This document shows, piece by piece, positions 40,764 through 48,496 of a DNA stretch of 53,933 bases (position 1 is its first letter; each line of letters starts with the position of its first letter). The stretch covers positions 1 to 53,933 of the IMG/VR virus record IMGVR_UViG_3300008516_000179; one strand, given 5' to 3'. A program made the position numbers and the translations under genes. Under the pieces are notes generated by a model. The model ran no database searches and was not told where the DNA came from. It saw nothing but the letters and a program-made list of their open reading frames with translations. The stretch comes from a virus.

Positions 40764-40962
40764 CAAAATTCTCGAGCTCAAGCTCGATCAGCTTCATGAT
40801 TCCAGCAATCCGAGATTCGATGAACGTGAGCTCCTCATACGCGACTTTATGCTGCTGCTTTCCTTTCATCGCACGCTTAATTGTAGGATATCCGAGTATT
40901 CGATCCAGAGTCTCTCGGATATCCATAAGTTCGCTTCTGATCTTTTTTCTTAAGTGACTCAA
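40753..40962 (-). CDS. Small helical protein
   Basis: A 69-residue, mainly helical protein starting MSHLRKKIRSELMDIRETL, overlapping the upstream stop by 4 bases. The two amphipathic helices could form a dimer. No family recognised. Confidence 0.6.
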   Translation of the reverse strand: MSHLRKKIRSELMDIRETLDRILGYPTIKRAMKGKQQHKVAYEELTFIESRIAGIMKLIELELENFDDS

Positions 40963-41201
40963 TTTTTCCTCCTTAACTTCTTGATTGCTGCGCGAAGACT
41001 TTTGACATGATCTTCGTAGGATTCTTTTGTTTCATTAAAGTGCCGATGCTTCTGTCGGAAAGACTCGATATCACTTTCGGAATACTGTTTTGAATTCTGA
41101 ATCAGTCCTTCCAGCGTCCGGATCCACCATTTCAAATCCTCGATTTTGTCGCTTATTCTAAGCAGCTCCTTTGTCAATAGATCCAAACCATAATTACTCA
41201 T
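40959..41201 (-). CDS. Small coiled-coil protein
   Basis: An 80-residue coiled coil (LTKELLRISDKIEDLKWWIR, KSLRAAIKKLRRKN) with SD AAAGGAGATCTTT before ATG 41201. It may dimerise with the neighbour at 40753. Function unknown. Confidence 0.6.
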   Translation of the reverse strand: MSNYGLDLLTKELLRISDKIEDLKWWIRTLEGLIQNSKQYSESDIESFRQKHRHFNETKESYEDHVKSLRAAIKKLRRKN

Positions 41202-41222
41202 AAAGATCTCCTTTTTAAATTT

Positions 41223-41489
41223 TTATTTCTGGCTCATCTTCGCGATCTTCAGAGCCAGAGTTGAAGCTTGAATCGCTTCCAGCGCAATCTTCTCGATCGC
41301 TCCTCCTCTATAGTGCGCTTCGCTGATAGCTTCAGCGAGCTCTCCGACTTCCTCGACGAGATACGCGAGCCATTCAAAAGGAGTCCGGACTTGAATGCCC
41401 CACTTCTCGCGCTGATTCAAATCCTCATCGAGCAGGAAAGCAAGATCCGCGATACCGAGTCCTGGATCTTTCCATTCAGGAAGACTCAA
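41223..41489 (-). CDS. MazG-like NTP pyrophosphohydrolase domain protein
   Basis: An 88-residue protein with the MazG-like pattern: WLAYLVEEVGELAEAISEAH near residue 40, a basic/Gly turn, then EKIALEAIQASTLALKIAK. Glu residues of EVGELAEAI are the expected metal ligands. Such phage MazG proteins hydrolyse NTPs or alarmones and alter host nucleotide pools. It is coupled to the gene before it. Confidence 0.8.
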   Translation of the reverse strand: MSLPEWKDPGLGIADLAFLLDEDLNQREKWGIQVRTPFEWLAYLVEEVGELAEAISEAHYRGGAIEKIALEAIQASTLALKIAKMSQK

Positions 41490-41848
41490 CTATCCTCCTC
41501 CTTTGAGACAAGCTCATCGAAACAAGTTCCGACCATAGCTGTCATCTCTTCGAGATCCTCTGAAGATTTCTGATTTCCTTCACTATCGACAAGAAGGAAG
41601 TCTTCGTCTCCGAGCCAGTGAATGGTCACTGAGAATTTACTTTTGATTTTTTCTTGAGTCGCCATTTTTTGATCTCCTTCTGAAAGATACTGACGGAAAG
41701 CGTTTCCGATCGTTTTTAGCGTCTCATCAACGCTATCAGCGACTCTGGAGTTTCCTGAATGGTCGACCATGAGAAATTTATTATCATGTAGCAGATAAAC
41801 TTCAACAGAACACTTATTGAAAAGATTTACTTTGTTTGATTTTTCCAT
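41486..41848 (-). CDS. Tandem-domain protein, two fused copies
   Basis: A 120-residue protein of two similar halves: SVEVYLLHDNKFLMVDHSGN and SVTIHWLGDEDFLLVDSEGN. An internal ATG at 41665 lies after a strong SD (AAGGAGATCAAAAA), so a single-domain form can also be made. It appears to be a gene duplication joined into one frame. The fold is alpha/beta and unknown. Confidence 0.65.
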   Translation of the reverse strand: MEKSNKVNLFNKCSVEVYLLHDNKFLMVDHSGNSRVADSVDETLKTIGNAFRQYLSEGDQKMATQEKIKSKFSVTIHWLGDEDFLLVDSEGNQKSSEDLEEMTAMVGTCFDELVSKEEDS

Positions 41849-41852
41849 GCTT

Positions 41853-42491
41853 TTACTTCCCCAGCAGGAGTCCTCCGATAAATCCGATCGCTGCTCCTGC
41901 AGCAGCTCCTATCCCTCCTTTGATTTTCAGGATCCGGATCTGATCCTTGCTCGTCTCATAAGCTCCTTCGATCGCCACTCGGACTCTGTGCTCAGATTCA
42001 TATTTCCTCTTCCATTCATCCGCGATTTTCATCGCTGCGACTTTTCCAGCGATCTCAAAATCGACAGCTTTTAGAGCTTTGTCTCTTTGTTCCTTTACGT
42101 CTGTAACTTCGAGCTTCAGCGTGTCGATCTGAGCAAGCGCGTTCTTTAGAAGATCTTCAGCAGATGCTCCGGACGCGACGAGCTCCTCATACTCAAGCTC
42201 GAGTCTTTCGATCTTGAGATCCGCTTCGCGGACTCGTGGCTCGAGATCCGCGACACGATCGAGCGCAGCGTCTCGCTCTCCTTCTAATTCCGAGATCTCT
42301 TCGATCTTTTCTGCAATCACTTTATCTGCGGAGTCCTGGATCTCTTCATTCTCTTTCTTGAGCTCCGAGATCTCAGCGTCCTTCTTCTCGAGCTTGTCTC
42401 CTAAATCAATGCTGCGATGAATAAGAAATGCTAGCATGACAGCCAAAACGATCACGCAGATCCACATAAAAATTTTAAAAATCTTCATCAT
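41853..42491 (-). CDS. Membrane-anchored coiled-coil protein, spanin-like topology
   Basis: A 212-residue protein: one N-terminal transmembrane helix (8-28), a long coiled coil (about 30-170, LEKKDAEISELKKENEEIQD) and a C-terminal glycine-zipper membrane segment (GGIGAAAGAAIGFIGGLLLG). This resembles inner-membrane spanins, except for the second membrane end. It may connect membranes or oligomerise during lysis. The role is inferred from topology. Confidence 0.6.
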   Translation of the reverse strand: MMKIFKIFMWICVIVLAVMLAFLIHRSIDLGDKLEKKDAEISELKKENEEIQDSADKVIAEKIEEISELEGERDAALDRVADLEPRVREADLKIERLELEYEELVASGASAEDLLKNALAQIDTLKLEVTDVKEQRDKALKAVDFEIAGKVAAMKIADEWKRKYESEHRVRVAIEGAYETSKDQIRILKIKGGIGAAAGAAIGFIGGLLLGK

Positions 42492-42508
42492 TCCTCCTTT
42501 TTTTTGCG

Positions 42509-42730
42509 TTACTTATTTTTGCCTGGCCATTGATCGTCGACTCGGCTGCCGGCGGATATCCGAGTAACGCTTTTTTTCCACTTCTTAAAAGCTCTGTAGT
42601 GCGCTTGCTTACACGCTGGAGAGCAGAATCCGTCTCGATCTCTTGGGAGATGAGCTTTATATTCCTTTCCACACCAGCGACAGTGCTTTATCGGCATCCA
42701 ATAATCGCTCCATTTCCCCATGTTACTCAC
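42509..42730 (-). CDS. Small zinc-finger protein
   Basis: A 73-residue protein with CRWCGKEYKAHLPRDRDGFC followed by SPACKQAHYRAFKKW, a C2-x-C2-like finger similar to the zinc fingers in phage HNH-type and TRASH proteins. It is likely a DNA- or protein-binding factor. The frame at 42475-42672 on the same strand is a shadow. Confidence 0.7.
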   Translation of the reverse strand: MSNMGKWSDYWMPIKHCRWCGKEYKAHLPRDRDGFCSPACKQAHYRAFKKWKKSVTRISAGSRVDDQWPGKNK

Positions 42731-42781
42731 TCTCTATCGATAAAAACCTGGTTTTTTCGGATCCCTGTTTTGCAGTAACTC

Positions 42782-43045
42782 TCAAAGAGGATCCGGATCC
42801 TCTTTTCTGTTTCTTCGAGTTGCTGATCCTGGCTCCAGAGTCTTCGTGATATAAGTCACGATTCCTGCTCCATTCAGGACTCCCAGCAGCAGCGCATAAG
42901 GAAAGCTCTCCCAAAGTGCTTTGACGATCGCTCCTATGAAGGAGAGGAAAATTACGACCATGATAATCACAAAGCGCGAAGACTGGAGATGCCCTGCGAA
43001 TGTGAGCTTCAGGATCGACGAAAATTTTTTGTATTCAAAGCTCAT
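42782..43045 (-). CDS. Holin-like membrane protein
   Basis: An 87-residue protein with two hydrophobic segments (VIIMVVIFLSFIGAIVKAL and YALLLGVLNGAGIVTYIT) and a charged tail, as in class II holins. The SD GGAGAAAAATCA precedes ATG 43045. It could make the membrane lesion at lysis. No lysozyme is seen nearby. Confidence 0.55.
   Translation of the reverse strand: MSFEYKKFSSILKLTFAGHLQSSRFVIIMVVIFLSFIGAIVKALWESFPYALLLGVLNGAGIVTYITKTLEPGSATRRNRKEDPDPL
42784..42805. repeat. 22-bp perfect palindrome at end of holin-like gene
   Basis: AAAGAGGATCC joined to its reverse complement. It can fold as a 9-bp stem with a CCGG loop. On the plus strand it ends in TTTT, so it might act as a weak terminator for plus-strand transcripts, or mark a gene end. 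Confidence 0.55.
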
Positions 43046-43389
43046 TGATTTTTCTCCTTTTTTCCTTTGACTAGGAGTCTCGGATCCACTGCTATCTTAA
43101 GATGAGTTCCTTCTGCGATTGTAGGAACTGCGCGGAGATCCGAGATCCTGCTGACTTTAAAATCCGTCTCCTCCAGGATCCGAAAAGCTGCTCCTCTTAA
43201 AGCAGGAAGGAAGTTTTCCAAATCGTGCTCCTGTTTTAATTTTTCAATATTCTTCTGCAGCTCCGATCTTTCCTCTACAATGAATACGATCCTTCCTTCG
43301 AGTTTCATTTCATATAGACAGGAATCCGGAAGCCGGAAAAATCCAAGTCCTTCCTTTCCTTCTTCTTTCTCTATTCTGAGTATTTTCAT
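43042..43389 (-). CDS. Hypothetical protein
   Basis: A 115-residue protein with a beta-rich N-terminus and a helical middle (ELQKNIEKLKQEHDLENFLP). It overlaps the RusA-like gene by 4 bases. No family is recognised. Confidence 0.6.
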   Translation of the reverse strand: MKILRIEKEEGKEGLGFFRLPDSCLYEMKLEGRIVFIVEERSELQKNIEKLKQEHDLENFLPALRGAAFRILEETDFKVSRISDLRAVPTIAEGTHLKIAVDPRLLVKGKKEKNQ

Positions 43390-43841
43390 TCATCCTCCTT
43401 AAAATGTGTGATCTCGATCACAGCTCCATCCGGACAGCAAGTTCCGAGGATCTTCCTGGATCCATCGAAGCTATAGATCAGATTGTCGTTCTTTATCACT
43501 CCTGCGAGCTGGAGCGCGTCCTCGATCGATTGGATATGATTCGAGAGATCGAATTCCGCGATCGAAGTCTTTAGGATCTTAACTGCAAGATTGACCTTAT
43601 AATCGATCGTCTCAAGTCCTTGCTCCTCCTTCTGAATTTTGAGCTGCCATGCAGCGTCCTCCTGCCACTTCTGATGAATATCTGAAGAAATGATTTTTCG
43701 CTTCCTTTTGAATCTTCCGTCTCCTTCTATTGCAAGCTCGAGGAGTGGATTAGAATATCGCTGACGCGGAATGATTATTTTTTGAGACGTCTTCTTCGGA
43801 GGAACGGATCCAGTGAGATTGAATCTGATCGGAGCATTCAA
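43386..43841 (-). CDS. RusA-like Holliday junction resolvase
   Basis: A 151-residue protein with the RusA family pattern: SVPPKKTSQKIIIP at the N-terminus, a central strand region, and FDLSNHIQSIEDALQLAGVI followed by KNDNLIY, corresponding to the catalytic D...N...D..L...gvi-DD. RusA enzymes cut Holliday junctions during phage recombination and packaging. The second acidic residue is N-D rather than D-D, which may alter activity. Confidence 0.75.
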   Translation of the reverse strand: MNAPIRFNLTGSVPPKKTSQKIIIPRQRYSNPLLELAIEGDGRFKRKRKIISSDIHQKWQEDAAWQLKIQKEEQGLETIDYKVNLAVKILKTSIAEFDLSNHIQSIEDALQLAGVIKNDNLIYSFDGSRKILGTCCPDGAVIEITHFKEDE

Positions 43842-44341
43842 ATGATTTTCCTCTCTCCGGAATCCAGGACGATCATGATAATCCGGATTCCAGTGAAGAG
43901 CGTCGATTCTTCCGGAACGTCGCTCGCGATCGCTTCTTCCTTATCGAGCTTCCGAGTCTCATCGAAGAAAGTAATTTTTAGAATAGACTTTTTTGGATCC
44001 GTCATGAATTCATCCAGAAACTCTCTTGATCGATCGACTCCGCGCTGCATAGCTTCTTTATACTTAGGATCCTTAGAAAGCTGCTTACGAGCGATCTCAT
44101 AAGATCCTAGAGCGTCCTCGCGGAGTATCACACATCTCTCCTCGAGCTCTGCTCTCTTTTGATCGAGCTCCACGAGGAAATCCAGCTTCGCTCGAGCTTC
44201 TGGAAGTGAGACGTCTCTTCCATACGCAAAGCTTAAAGCACTCGCCATTCGTCGATAAAGATCGACCTGTTCGTCATCCAGCTCTCCGAGCTTTTTGTTT
44301 GATAGGATGACTCTGATTTCGTTTTGTTTTTTTTCTTCCAT
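43838..44341 (-). CDS. Hypothetical helical protein
   Basis: A 167-residue protein with SD AAAAGGAGAAAAGA before ATG 44341. It is mostly helical (EQVDLYRRMASALSFAYGRD) with a C-terminal beta part (ILKITFFDETRKL, GIRIIMIVLD). It overlaps the RusA-like gene by 4 bases. No family recognised. Confidence 0.6.
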   Translation of the reverse strand: MEEKKQNEIRVILSNKKLGELDDEQVDLYRRMASALSFAYGRDVSLPEARAKLDFLVELDQKRAELEERCVILREDALGSYEIARKQLSKDPKYKEAMQRGVDRSREFLDEFMTDPKKSILKITFFDETRKLDKEEAIASDVPEESTLFTGIRIIMIVLDSGERKII

Positions 44342-44645
44342 TCTTTTCTCCTTTTCTGTTTTTTTTGCGCTCTTTTTTGGATACCACTGAATCCTGAGTG
44401 GATCGTATATAGAGCTGCTCTCCTCGCTTTGAGCGAGGATAATATCCTCCTTTCGGATATAGGATAGAGTAGAGCTCGAAATAACAGGATTGAGGATGAC
44501 AGATTCCCTGCATGGCTTTTTTCGTACACATGCAGCGATCGACAGCGTTTCTTAATTCTGCGCGAAGATCGAAGAGTCTCTCTATGCTGATCCGAAGATG
44601 GATCTTTTCATCCTTTGACATTCTGAATCCTTTCGATTCGTGCAT
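44274..44645 (-). CDS. Cys-containing protein with basic tail
   Basis: I choose ATG 44645 with SD AAAAGGAGATCTTTA, coupled to the micro-gene before it as TAATG. About 123 residues: a helical start (RISIERLFDLRAELRNAVDR), a Cys cluster (CMCTKKAMQGICHPQSC) and a very basic tail. The last 68 bases overlap the next gene in another frame, so the tail may be real or extend beyond a lost stop. Confidence 0.5.
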   Translation of the reverse strand: MHESKGFRMSKDEKIHLRISIERLFDLRAELRNAVDRCMCTKKAMQGICHPQSCYFELYSILYPKGGYYPRSKRGEQLYIRSTQDSVVSKKERKKNRKGEKNGRKKTKRNQSHPIKQKARRAG

Positions 44646-44740
44646 TAAAGATCTCCTTTTAAAGTAAGAAGCGCGAGCGGAGTTAATCGAGGAGTTGGGA
44701 CTCTGTGACAAAAAGAGAGTTTCTCGCGCTCGCGCTTCAT
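44645..44740 (-). CDS. 31-residue micro-gene inside an inverted repeat
   Basis: ATG 44740 is preceded by AAGGAAAACTAGA, and the TAA overlaps the next ATG as TAATG. The peptide starts MKREREKLSFCHRVP and ends LTLKGDL. Its ends lie in a 12-bp inverted repeat (GAAGCGCGAGCG and its complement, about 48 bases apart). It resembles a translated leader that could couple folding to the next gene. Confidence 0.5.
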   Translation of the reverse strand: MKREREKLSFCHRVPTPRLTPLALLTLKGDL

Positions 44741-44741
44741 T

Positions 44742-45257
44742 CTAGTTTTCCTTATTTTTATCGATAAGTCCAGGATCTTTTTTTCCGATATCAAGCTCTG
44801 GATATGCGCTTTTTTTTAGAACTTTGCTCACGAGAATCTTATAGCATTTGACAAAGTGAGCTCGATCTCGCGCTTCATGGAATGTATCCAGTCCTCCGAA
44901 CTGACGCCAGCTTCCGAATGCCAGCTCTATAGTATCCTCGAGGAGCTTGTCGCTGGATGGATAAGTGCTCGTACTTGAAAGATAAGAAGCTTTGCTCCAT
45001 GCTGTCAGCGCAGCTCCATCCAGCTCTTCATTAATGCTGAGCTCGACTTTCTCTCGGATCTCTCCAGGAAGCGGAAAAGTGGTTATCCTTTTTCTCCTCG
45101 CAACTTCAAGGATCGCTCGCTCCACGTCCTCAATCGGAAGATCCTTAAGCAGTCTGAAGTAAAGCTCGACTTGTTCTTCATTGAGATCTGCCATTCCAGG
45201 AAGCAAAGAAATCAGAGCAAGAGCTTTCACAAAGCGCTCAGAATCCTTGTCAATCAC
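44742..45257 (-). CDS. Replication helicase-loader-like protein
   Basis: A 171-residue helical protein. The start (FVKALALISLLPGMADLNEE) with VELYFRLLKDLPIEDVERAI and RRKRITTFPLPGEIREKVEL is the pattern of phage replication loader/DUF-type proteins placed after DnaD-like genes. It overlaps the DnaD-like stop by 4 bases. The C-terminus is basic. Function is inferred from synteny. Confidence 0.6.
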   Translation of the reverse strand: MIDKDSERFVKALALISLLPGMADLNEEQVELYFRLLKDLPIEDVERAILEVARRKRITTFPLPGEIREKVELSINEELDGAALTAWSKASYLSSTSTYPSSDKLLEDTIELAFGSWRQFGGLDTFHEARDRAHFVKCYKILVSKVLKKSAYPELDIGKKDPGLIDKNKEN

Positions 45258-46102
45258 TTTCTCTCCCTTTTCTTTTTAAGTAGCCATGCTTTATAGCCAG
45301 CGAACTTCTGATCTATGTAATTTCCTTCAATGATTTTCTGATAGTTTGAAGGATTGACGATCCAGTCGAAGAAGACTCGGAATCCTGCTTTTGTTTTTCC
45401 GAGAAGAAACGGACACTTCTCAATGATCTCAAGCATTGCTTCGATAATGAACGGATTTTTTTTCATGCGGATCCTTGCGACAAGATGCTTTCTCCGCGTT
45501 CCTTCAATCTCCATGATCTCTGCGAGACTGTGCTTCTTCGCGAATGTGTTCCACTTAAGAAGAGTATTCTGTATGTCAGCAGACAAGAGATACTCTTCCG
45601 GAGAAGCTTCCGGAAGTTTCTTTTTCGGAGGATCCGGACTGGGATCTCCATCCGGAGATTTTTTCTTCTGGATCTTCTTCTTAACTTTTTTTGCTGGCTC
45701 CGGAGTAACTCCGGAGTTACTCCGGAGTTTTGTTTTCTTCTTGTGACTCTTCGGAGGAGCTGGGATAAGAGAACGCGCTTCTCTATTTTTTCGGAGTCCG
45801 ACTTGATGCTCATGAAAATCTATGAATTCCATATACATTTTTCCTTTAGCTCCATAGCGGTTGACTAATCCTATATCGTCGAGATCCTGCAAGTATTCTT
45901 CTATTCTCGACGGAGAATATTTTTTCCTCATCTTGTGTCCCAGGAAGTCGTCATAAATATCCTGCGGATTCGCAGTGCAGCGTCCTTCGACGTCGACATT
46001 CGTATAGCAAATTACATAAAGAAAGCGAGCATGCATAGAATTAAGATCTGCGACTTTCTCAGATTTCCCCAGTCTCTTCGAGATGAATCTTCCGCGAGAC
46101 AT
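45254..46102 (-). CDS. DnaD-like replication initiation protein
   Basis: A 282-residue protein. The N-terminal 110 residues contain a winged-helix region (NSMHARFLYVICYTNVDVEG, then RIEEYLQDLDDIGLVNRYG) as in phage replisome organisers. A basic Pro/Lys linker (KKKTKLRSNSGVTPEPAKK) follows. The C-terminal part ends FRVFFDWIVNPSNYQKIIEG, the usual DnaD/loader tail. It likely binds the phage origin and recruits helicase. The linker is encoded by the CTCCGGAGT repeats. Confidence 0.7.
   Translation of the reverse strand: MSRGRFISKRLGKSEKVADLNSMHARFLYVICYTNVDVEGRCTANPQDIYDDFLGHKMRKKYSPSRIEEYLQDLDDIGLVNRYGAKGKMYMEFIDFHEHQVGLRKNREARSLIPAPPKSHKKKTKLRSNSGVTPEPAKKVKKKIQKKKSPDGDPSPDPPKKKLPEASPEEYLLSADIQNTLLKWNTFAKKHSLAEIMEIEGTRRKHLVARIRMKKNPFIIEAMLEIIEKCPFLLGKTKAGFRVFFDWIVNPSNYQKIIEGNYIDQKFAGYKAWLLKKKRERK
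45697..45728. repeat. Three CTCCGGAGT units within replication gene
   Basis: GCTCCGGAGT, ACTCCGGAGT, ACTCCGGAGT, each 11 bp apart, coding for part of the replication protein linker. The same palindrome occurs in two intergenic segments. Confidence 0.6.
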
Positions 46103-46267
46103 TCAGTCCTCCTCGCTGATGTTTTCACTTCCGCAGACTGGACAGAATTTTACAGGAGCGAGTTCTGCTCCATGAGCTGCAGCTTCTTCCTCGTCCATAT
46201 CTGGCTCGAAATTTATCATGAATTTTCTTAAACAATTATCGCATAGCCAGTATGATACTTTTTTCAT
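46103..46267 (-). CDS. Small zinc-ribbon protein
   Basis: ATG 46267 is preceded by CCGGAGGACTGAG and TGA is followed directly by the next ATG (TGAATG). The 54 residues carry CDNC and CPVCG about 30 residues apart, a zinc ribbon like others in this phage. It lies between the RDF-like gene and the replication initiator, suggesting a replication-related role. Function unknown. Confidence 0.7.
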   Translation of the reverse strand: MKKVSYWLCDNCLRKFMINFEPDMDEEEAAAHGAELAPVKFCPVCGSENISEED

Positions 46268-46269
46268 GC

Positions 46270-47700
46270 TCAGTCCTCCGGATCCATGTTTCCAAGTCCA
46301 GGATTCGGATCCTCTATAATTTTCTTTTTGTGCTCCTCCTCTTCCACGACTGATTTATGTCCGAATCTTTTGATCTTCTCTCTCCTCATCCTGAGTTTTG
46401 ATTCGAAGCGATCGATCATTTCATTATAGTCAGCAGTAGAGCGAATCAGTCGGAGCTCTTCCTGCTCCTCCTTGCTCGTTTTCAATCCGACTCCAGCGCA
46501 TTGAAAGATTAAAGAATTGAGCTTTTTCTGCAGCTCGTCTCGCTCTTGAATTTTCTTCTCCGTCTCTTCGAAGACTATGTCAGCGTCTTGTGGTTCCGCA
46601 ATATCTTCAGTCATCTCCTTTGCGCGTTCGTCAAGATCTTCTTCGCTTTTCTCAGTGACGTCCGCAGCGACTTCTTCCTTTTTCTTCTCCACTTTTTCGA
46701 GCGCTCTGTTATGAGCTTCCTTCACTGGATCCGGAGTTAATGCTTTCTTTTTTCCTCGAGATTTTTTTTGCTCCGGAGCAGTTTTTTTTTCTGGTTTATT
46801 TTTCCTCTCTGGCTCCTTCTCTTGCGTCTCTTTTTGTTCTTCCTGCTCTTCCTCTGTTTCCTCTTTTCCTTCCTCGTCGACATAAGCGAGATCGTCTTCA
46901 GTGACGTCCGCTGCTGGAAGCTGCGGAGTTTCCTGTCTGCTCTTTGGGATAGGAAGCGCTTTCGTAATGACGTCCTTCCAGGAATCATAATACTCAGGAT
47001 CCAGATCTAAAAACATGGGATAGTGAATTGACTTCGCGACTTTTCCACTCTTGTCGTCGATCCGCTGCTGTTTCTGAGGAGCTCTCCAGAGATTGAGTTT
47101 AATGTCAGAAATATCGACTCTATTCGAAAGAGAAAACCACAGAAGATCCTTAAGCGCTGAATTAATATTCATTATCGAATTGTAGGATCCTGTCGTGATC
47201 GCATAGACGAGCATTGAGTTCTCGAGCTCAGTGATCCGGAAGCTCAGAATCGCTCGAGCAGAGCATTTTCCTTTCTCCAGCATCTCGCAAGGACACTTCT
47301 TAACGTCTAGAGCTTTCGTATCTGGATTGACGAATGAAGCTTCGATCCCATTCCCCCAGCACTTCAATCCTCCTGCTCCGTAGAGCTTGAGATACTGTGG
47401 AAAAATATCTTCTAGCTGCCATGCTCTAGGAAGCATAACATTCAATCTTTTCGGATTCGGATCGTAGAGCTGCAGGAGCTCCGGAACTTGTGCTTCTTTC
47501 AGGACAAAATAATCCGTCTCCTTTGGACGATAAACATAGCCAGTCCCCAGACAATAATCACAAGCTGGATCTGGCTTTTTATTCTGTCCTCTTTCCTCTC
47601 TCGTACACTTACAGATCTTATCTGTCTTGACTTTGATTCCCAGATAGATCTTTCCTGCTCGCTGATAGCGAGTATTGTCAGTGATTCCTTTGATTGGCAT
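46270..47700 (-). CDS. Gp3-like recombination directionality factor family protein
   Basis: A 476-residue protein. The first 270 residues show the Gp3-like pattern: MPIKGITDNTRYQRAGKIYL, DYFVLKEAQVPELLQLYDPN, KRLNVMLPRAWQLEDIFPQY and LKCWGNGIEASF. The Cys pairs CKC, CDYC and CPCE suggest zinc binding. The last 200 residues are acidic and coiled coil. Family members include integrase directionality factors and related single-strand or plasmid-type proteins. No integrase is visible in this window. Confidence 0.7.
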   Translation of the reverse strand: MPIKGITDNTRYQRAGKIYLGIKVKTDKICKCTREERGQNKKPDPACDYCLGTGYVYRPKETDYFVLKEAQVPELLQLYDPNPKRLNVMLPRAWQLEDIFPQYLKLYGAGGLKCWGNGIEASFVNPDTKALDVKKCPCEMLEKGKCSARAILSFRITELENSMLVYAITTGSYNSIMNINSALKDLLWFSLSNRVDISDIKLNLWRAPQKQQRIDDKSGKVAKSIHYPMFLDLDPEYYDSWKDVITKALPIPKSRQETPQLPAADVTEDDLAYVDEEGKEETEEEQEEQKETQEKEPERKNKPEKKTAPEQKKSRGKKKALTPDPVKEAHNRALEKVEKKKEEVAADVTEKSEEDLDERAKEMTEDIAEPQDADIVFEETEKKIQERDELQKKLNSLIFQCAGVGLKTSKEEQEELRLIRSTADYNEMIDRFESKLRMRREKIKRFGHKSVVEEEEHKKKIIEDPNPGLGNMDPED

Positions 47701-47714
47701 AAAGACCTCCTTTT

Positions 47715-48080
47715 CTATATTCCGTTGATCCGTCTCCAGTCTTTTCGAGTGAAGAGGATCTTGATCTGCTTTACTTTGGATGAAGGATTCGGAGCGATCT
47801 TCTGAAGGTCGAGCTTCATCGTTGTCTGTTTTGGAGGACTCACTGTGATCGCATATTGTCCTCTTTCCAAATTATTCTTGACGACTAGCGTACTCCTTCC
47901 TTCGATCGCGAAGCACTGAGCTCTATTGTCCGGATGAAGCGCAGCAGGAGTCATTCCCCAGCGACGCTTGAAGAGCGTCTCTTCCGCTTGATTCATTATA
48001 TAAATCAGTTTGTCGTCTTCGATTCCTTCGAATTCATTTCTCAGAAATTTCTTTGAGTACTCTCTTAATTTTTTCACCAT
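47715..48080 (-). CDS. Hypothetical beta-type protein
   Basis: A 121-residue protein with SD AAAGGA 7 bases before ATG 48080. Helical start (LREYSKKFLRNEFEGIEDDK), then beta-rich sequence (TLVVKNNLERGQYAITVSP). It overlaps the anti-sigma-like gene by 47 bases. Unknown family. Confidence 0.6.
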   Translation of the reverse strand: MVKKLREYSKKFLRNEFEGIEDDKLIYIMNQAEETLFKRRWGMTPAALHPDNRAQCFAIEGRSTLVVKNNLERGQYAITVSPPKQTTMKLDLQKIAPNPSSKVKQIKILFTRKDWRRINGI

Positions 48081-48351
48081 TGATAATCCTTTCTGTTGCT
48101 TTTTTTATCGCTTTTTCAAGGAAGTCCGAACTGTTTTTAAAGACGATCTTCACTCCATCGATAAGATCTTTTTTTTCGAGTACTCGCTGGAAGCATCGCT
48201 GGCATTCGAAGAGATGACGATCAATCTCTTTCTCTCTTTTCTTATCCAGTTTATTCAGAAGATAGGAATCAATCTCCTCATCGCTCGGACATTTTCTCAA
48301 GACTCCGGAATCTCTCCGGATTTTCTTTCTGGGATTTTTTTCTTTGGACAT
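48034..48351 (-). CDS. Zinc-finger anti-sigma-like protein
   Basis: A 105-residue protein whose middle matches the zf-HC2/ZAS fold: CPSDEEIDSYLLNKLDKKRE followed by HLFECQRC, the H-x3-C-x2-C zinc motif with an upstream Cys. A charged helical tail follows. In bacteria this fold binds ECF sigma factors. It has SD AAAGGAGGATCC before ATG 48351. It might redirect host transcription. It overlaps its neighbours by 55 and 47 bases. Confidence 0.65.
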   Translation of the reverse strand: MSKEKNPRKKIRRDSGVLRKCPSDEEIDSYLLNKLDKKREKEIDRHLFECQRCFQRVLEKKDLIDGVKIVFKNSSDFLEKAIKKATERIINGEKIKRVLKEISEK

Positions 48352-48491
48352 GGATCCTCCTTTCCGAAGACTTTCTCATAAGCTTTCTCCGCAGCTTCGA
48401 GACGCTCCGGATCGATCTCGAGATCTCCGTAGAATTCTCTAGGATCGTCGATTTTCTTTAGAACTTCCGCGAGGAAAAATTTAATCTTCAT
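48297..48491 (-). CDS. Small helical protein
   Basis: A 64-residue protein (MKIKFFLAEVLKKIDDPREF, RLEAAEKAYEKVFGKEDP) whose C-terminus overlaps the anti-sigma-like gene by 55 bases in another frame. SD is weak, but translation could be coupled to the previous stop. Unknown function. Confidence 0.5.
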   Translation of the reverse strand: MKIKFFLAEVLKKIDDPREFYGDLEIDPERLEAAEKAYEKVFGKEDPCPKKKIPERKSGEIPES

Positions 48492-48496
48492 CGTTT

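Noticed and set aside
42475-42672. Minus-strand frame over the zinc-finger gene
   Set aside because: It is a shadow of 42509-42730, which has the Cys motif.
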